Below are positions 63,353-64,000 of a stretch of DNA of 64,000 bases, piece by piece. The position numbers were made by a program, and so were the translations under genes. The notes beneath the pieces are model-generated. The model was not told where the DNA came from and did no database searches. It worked only from the letters and a program-made list of their open reading frames with translations. Every line of letters starts with the position of its first letter. The first letter of the stretch is position 1. This DNA is from Bacteroidales bacterium (lineage in GTDB: Bacteria; Bacteroidota; Bacteroidia; Bacteroidales; UBA932): positions 155,479-219,478 of the forward strand of contig JAJFVD010000013.1 of assembly GCA_021371955.1 (NCBI GenBank), given 5' to 3'.

Positions 63353-63874
63353 ATGAAAAAGAAATTATTAGTTTTGGTATTGCTCACATTAGCAATCTCT
63401 TTCAGCTCATTTGCACAGAAGCTGAAATATCAGGGAGAATTAAATGTTGGCCATTCATTTGGTGTAGGAACGTTAGAGAATGTCTTCGACCGTTTTACTA
63501 TAGAAACAGTTCACGGTGTTCGTTTAAATGACTATTTTTTTGTTGGCATTGGTGCAGGATGGCACCACTATTCCGACGTACTTGATTATTTTTCGGTTAT
63601 CCCGGTTTATGCAAACGCAAAAGGATATTTTAAGTTAGGCAAAATTAACCCTTATGTTTCTTTTGATATCGGGATAGGAATTCCTGTGGGGGAAGATGAC
63701 AACGGGAAAGCTGGCCTGTATATTTCTCCCGGCATTGGAGCCGGTATTCATGTTACGCGATGGAACACTCTGAGCCTGCTTGTTGCATATCAGTCTCAAA
63801 AATTCCCCGTTTACTCATCAGCCATTTCGATGGATGCCATTGCCGTTAAACTTGCGTTTCTTAGATTCAACTAG
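63353..63874 (+). CDS. Small outer-membrane beta-barrel protein, tandem paralogue
   Basis: A 173-residue exported barrel-type protein (signal peptide about 1-21, SFAQ), closely similar to the gene at 62724 and more loosely to 58742. Differences lie mostly in the predicted loops. Its C-terminus, KLAFLRFN, ends with Asn after the aromatic strand, slightly different from the usual terminal Phe. A weak -7-like TACCTTTA stands before it. Unknown function. Confidence 0.84.
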   Translation: MKKKLLVLVLLTLAISFSSFAQKLKYQGELNVGHSFGVGTLENVFDRFTIETVHGVRLNDYFFVGIGAGWHHYSDVLDYFSVIPVYANAKGYFKLGKINPYVSFDIGIGIPVGEDDNGKAGLYISPGIGAGIHVTRWNTLSLLVAYQSQKFPVYSSAISMDAIAVKLAFLRFN

Positions 63875-63926
63875 GAAACGCAACTGATGATTTGTAATTA
63901 AGGATCACTAAGGAGTTATCAACAAA

Positions 63927-63956
63927 GAGGGTCACCAGCAGAAACTGATGACCCTC
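63927..63956. terminator. Hairpin near the window end
   Basis: GAGGGTCA (63927-63934) pairs with TGACCCTC (63949-63956), inner CAG/CTG. On the minus strand a short T run (CTTTG) follows, so it more likely ends a minus-strand gene whose last codons (LAISGTS, stop near 63977) may lie at the window edge; that gene cannot be shown from here. Confidence 0.45.
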
Positions 63957-64000
63957 CGGAAACCGGCAGATAATTTCTAACTTGTTCCCGAAATCGCCAA

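Noticed and set aside
1..64000. tRNA, rRNA, CRISPR array or prophage
   Set aside because: I scanned the intergenic gaps for cloverleaf T-arm patterns, regular repeats and phage structural genes and saw none.

Overview
The window looks like chromosomal DNA of a member of the Bacteroidales (phylum Bacteroidota). Reasons: three SusC/SusD outer-membrane import pairs; lipoprotein and Sec signal peptides of the usual Bacteroidales kind; LPS and peptidoglycan genes (lpxK, murF, Mla-type ABC genes); and promoters of the Bacteroides type (TTTG, about 19 bases, TAnnTTTG) before many genes instead of -35/-10 boxes. Base composition is moderate to AT-rich. I found no tRNA, rRNA, CRISPR array, prophage or classical insertion sequence. 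Genus cannot be fixed from what I can see.

Layout. 1-4124: a truncated S9 oligopeptidase, a CoA-type Nudix hydrolase, and on the other strand a beta-lactamase-fold lipoprotein and an Xaa-Pro aminopeptidase. 4171-19927: three consecutive SusC/SusD pairs on the minus strand with their own promoters and terminators, a remnant of a fourth SusD between pairs 1 and 2, and no glycosidase. 20113-26159: lpxK and dus, then pfkA, rplM-rpsI and rpsB-tsf. 26160-27658: a REP-associated tyrosine transposase (RAYT) between two 113-base bipartite palindromic elements, then an FMN riboswitch that controls a TonB-dependent receptor. 30386-38388: MlaE/MlaF-type ABC genes, a cyclophilin lipoprotein, and a run of patatin/barrel protein, flippase, dut and murF. 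38410-44283: a glycosyltransferase, an ECF sigma factor with an anti-sigma/barrel protein, a TPR protein and an EnvC-like protein. 44287-51056: a likely five-gene minus-strand operon (pcm, metallo-beta-lactamase-fold hydrolase, lytic transglycosylase, uvrA, nucleoside kinase). 51131-57032: deoxynucleoside kinase, PfkB sugar/nucleoside kinase, panC-panD, a flippase-like membrane protein and a hybrid periplasmic-binding sensor kinase. 57159-64000: small envelope proteins, including a tandem pair of lipoproteins with a catalytically dead LytM-like fold, three small outer-membrane barrels, rlmF with a repeat insertion, a third copy of the REP element, a secreted isochorismatase-like hydrolase, a DUF1460 amidase and a LOG-family protein.

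Most genes are core envelope, translation and cofactor functions. The accessory parts are the SusCD cluster (probably uptake of an unknown oligomer; the adjoining peptidases make peptides possible, which is inference), the RAYT/REP system, and the 57454-59266 lipoprotein/barrel cluster. The best candidates for a second look are the RAYT with its bipartite elements, the FMN-riboswitch-controlled receptor, and the paired LytM-like lipoproteins.
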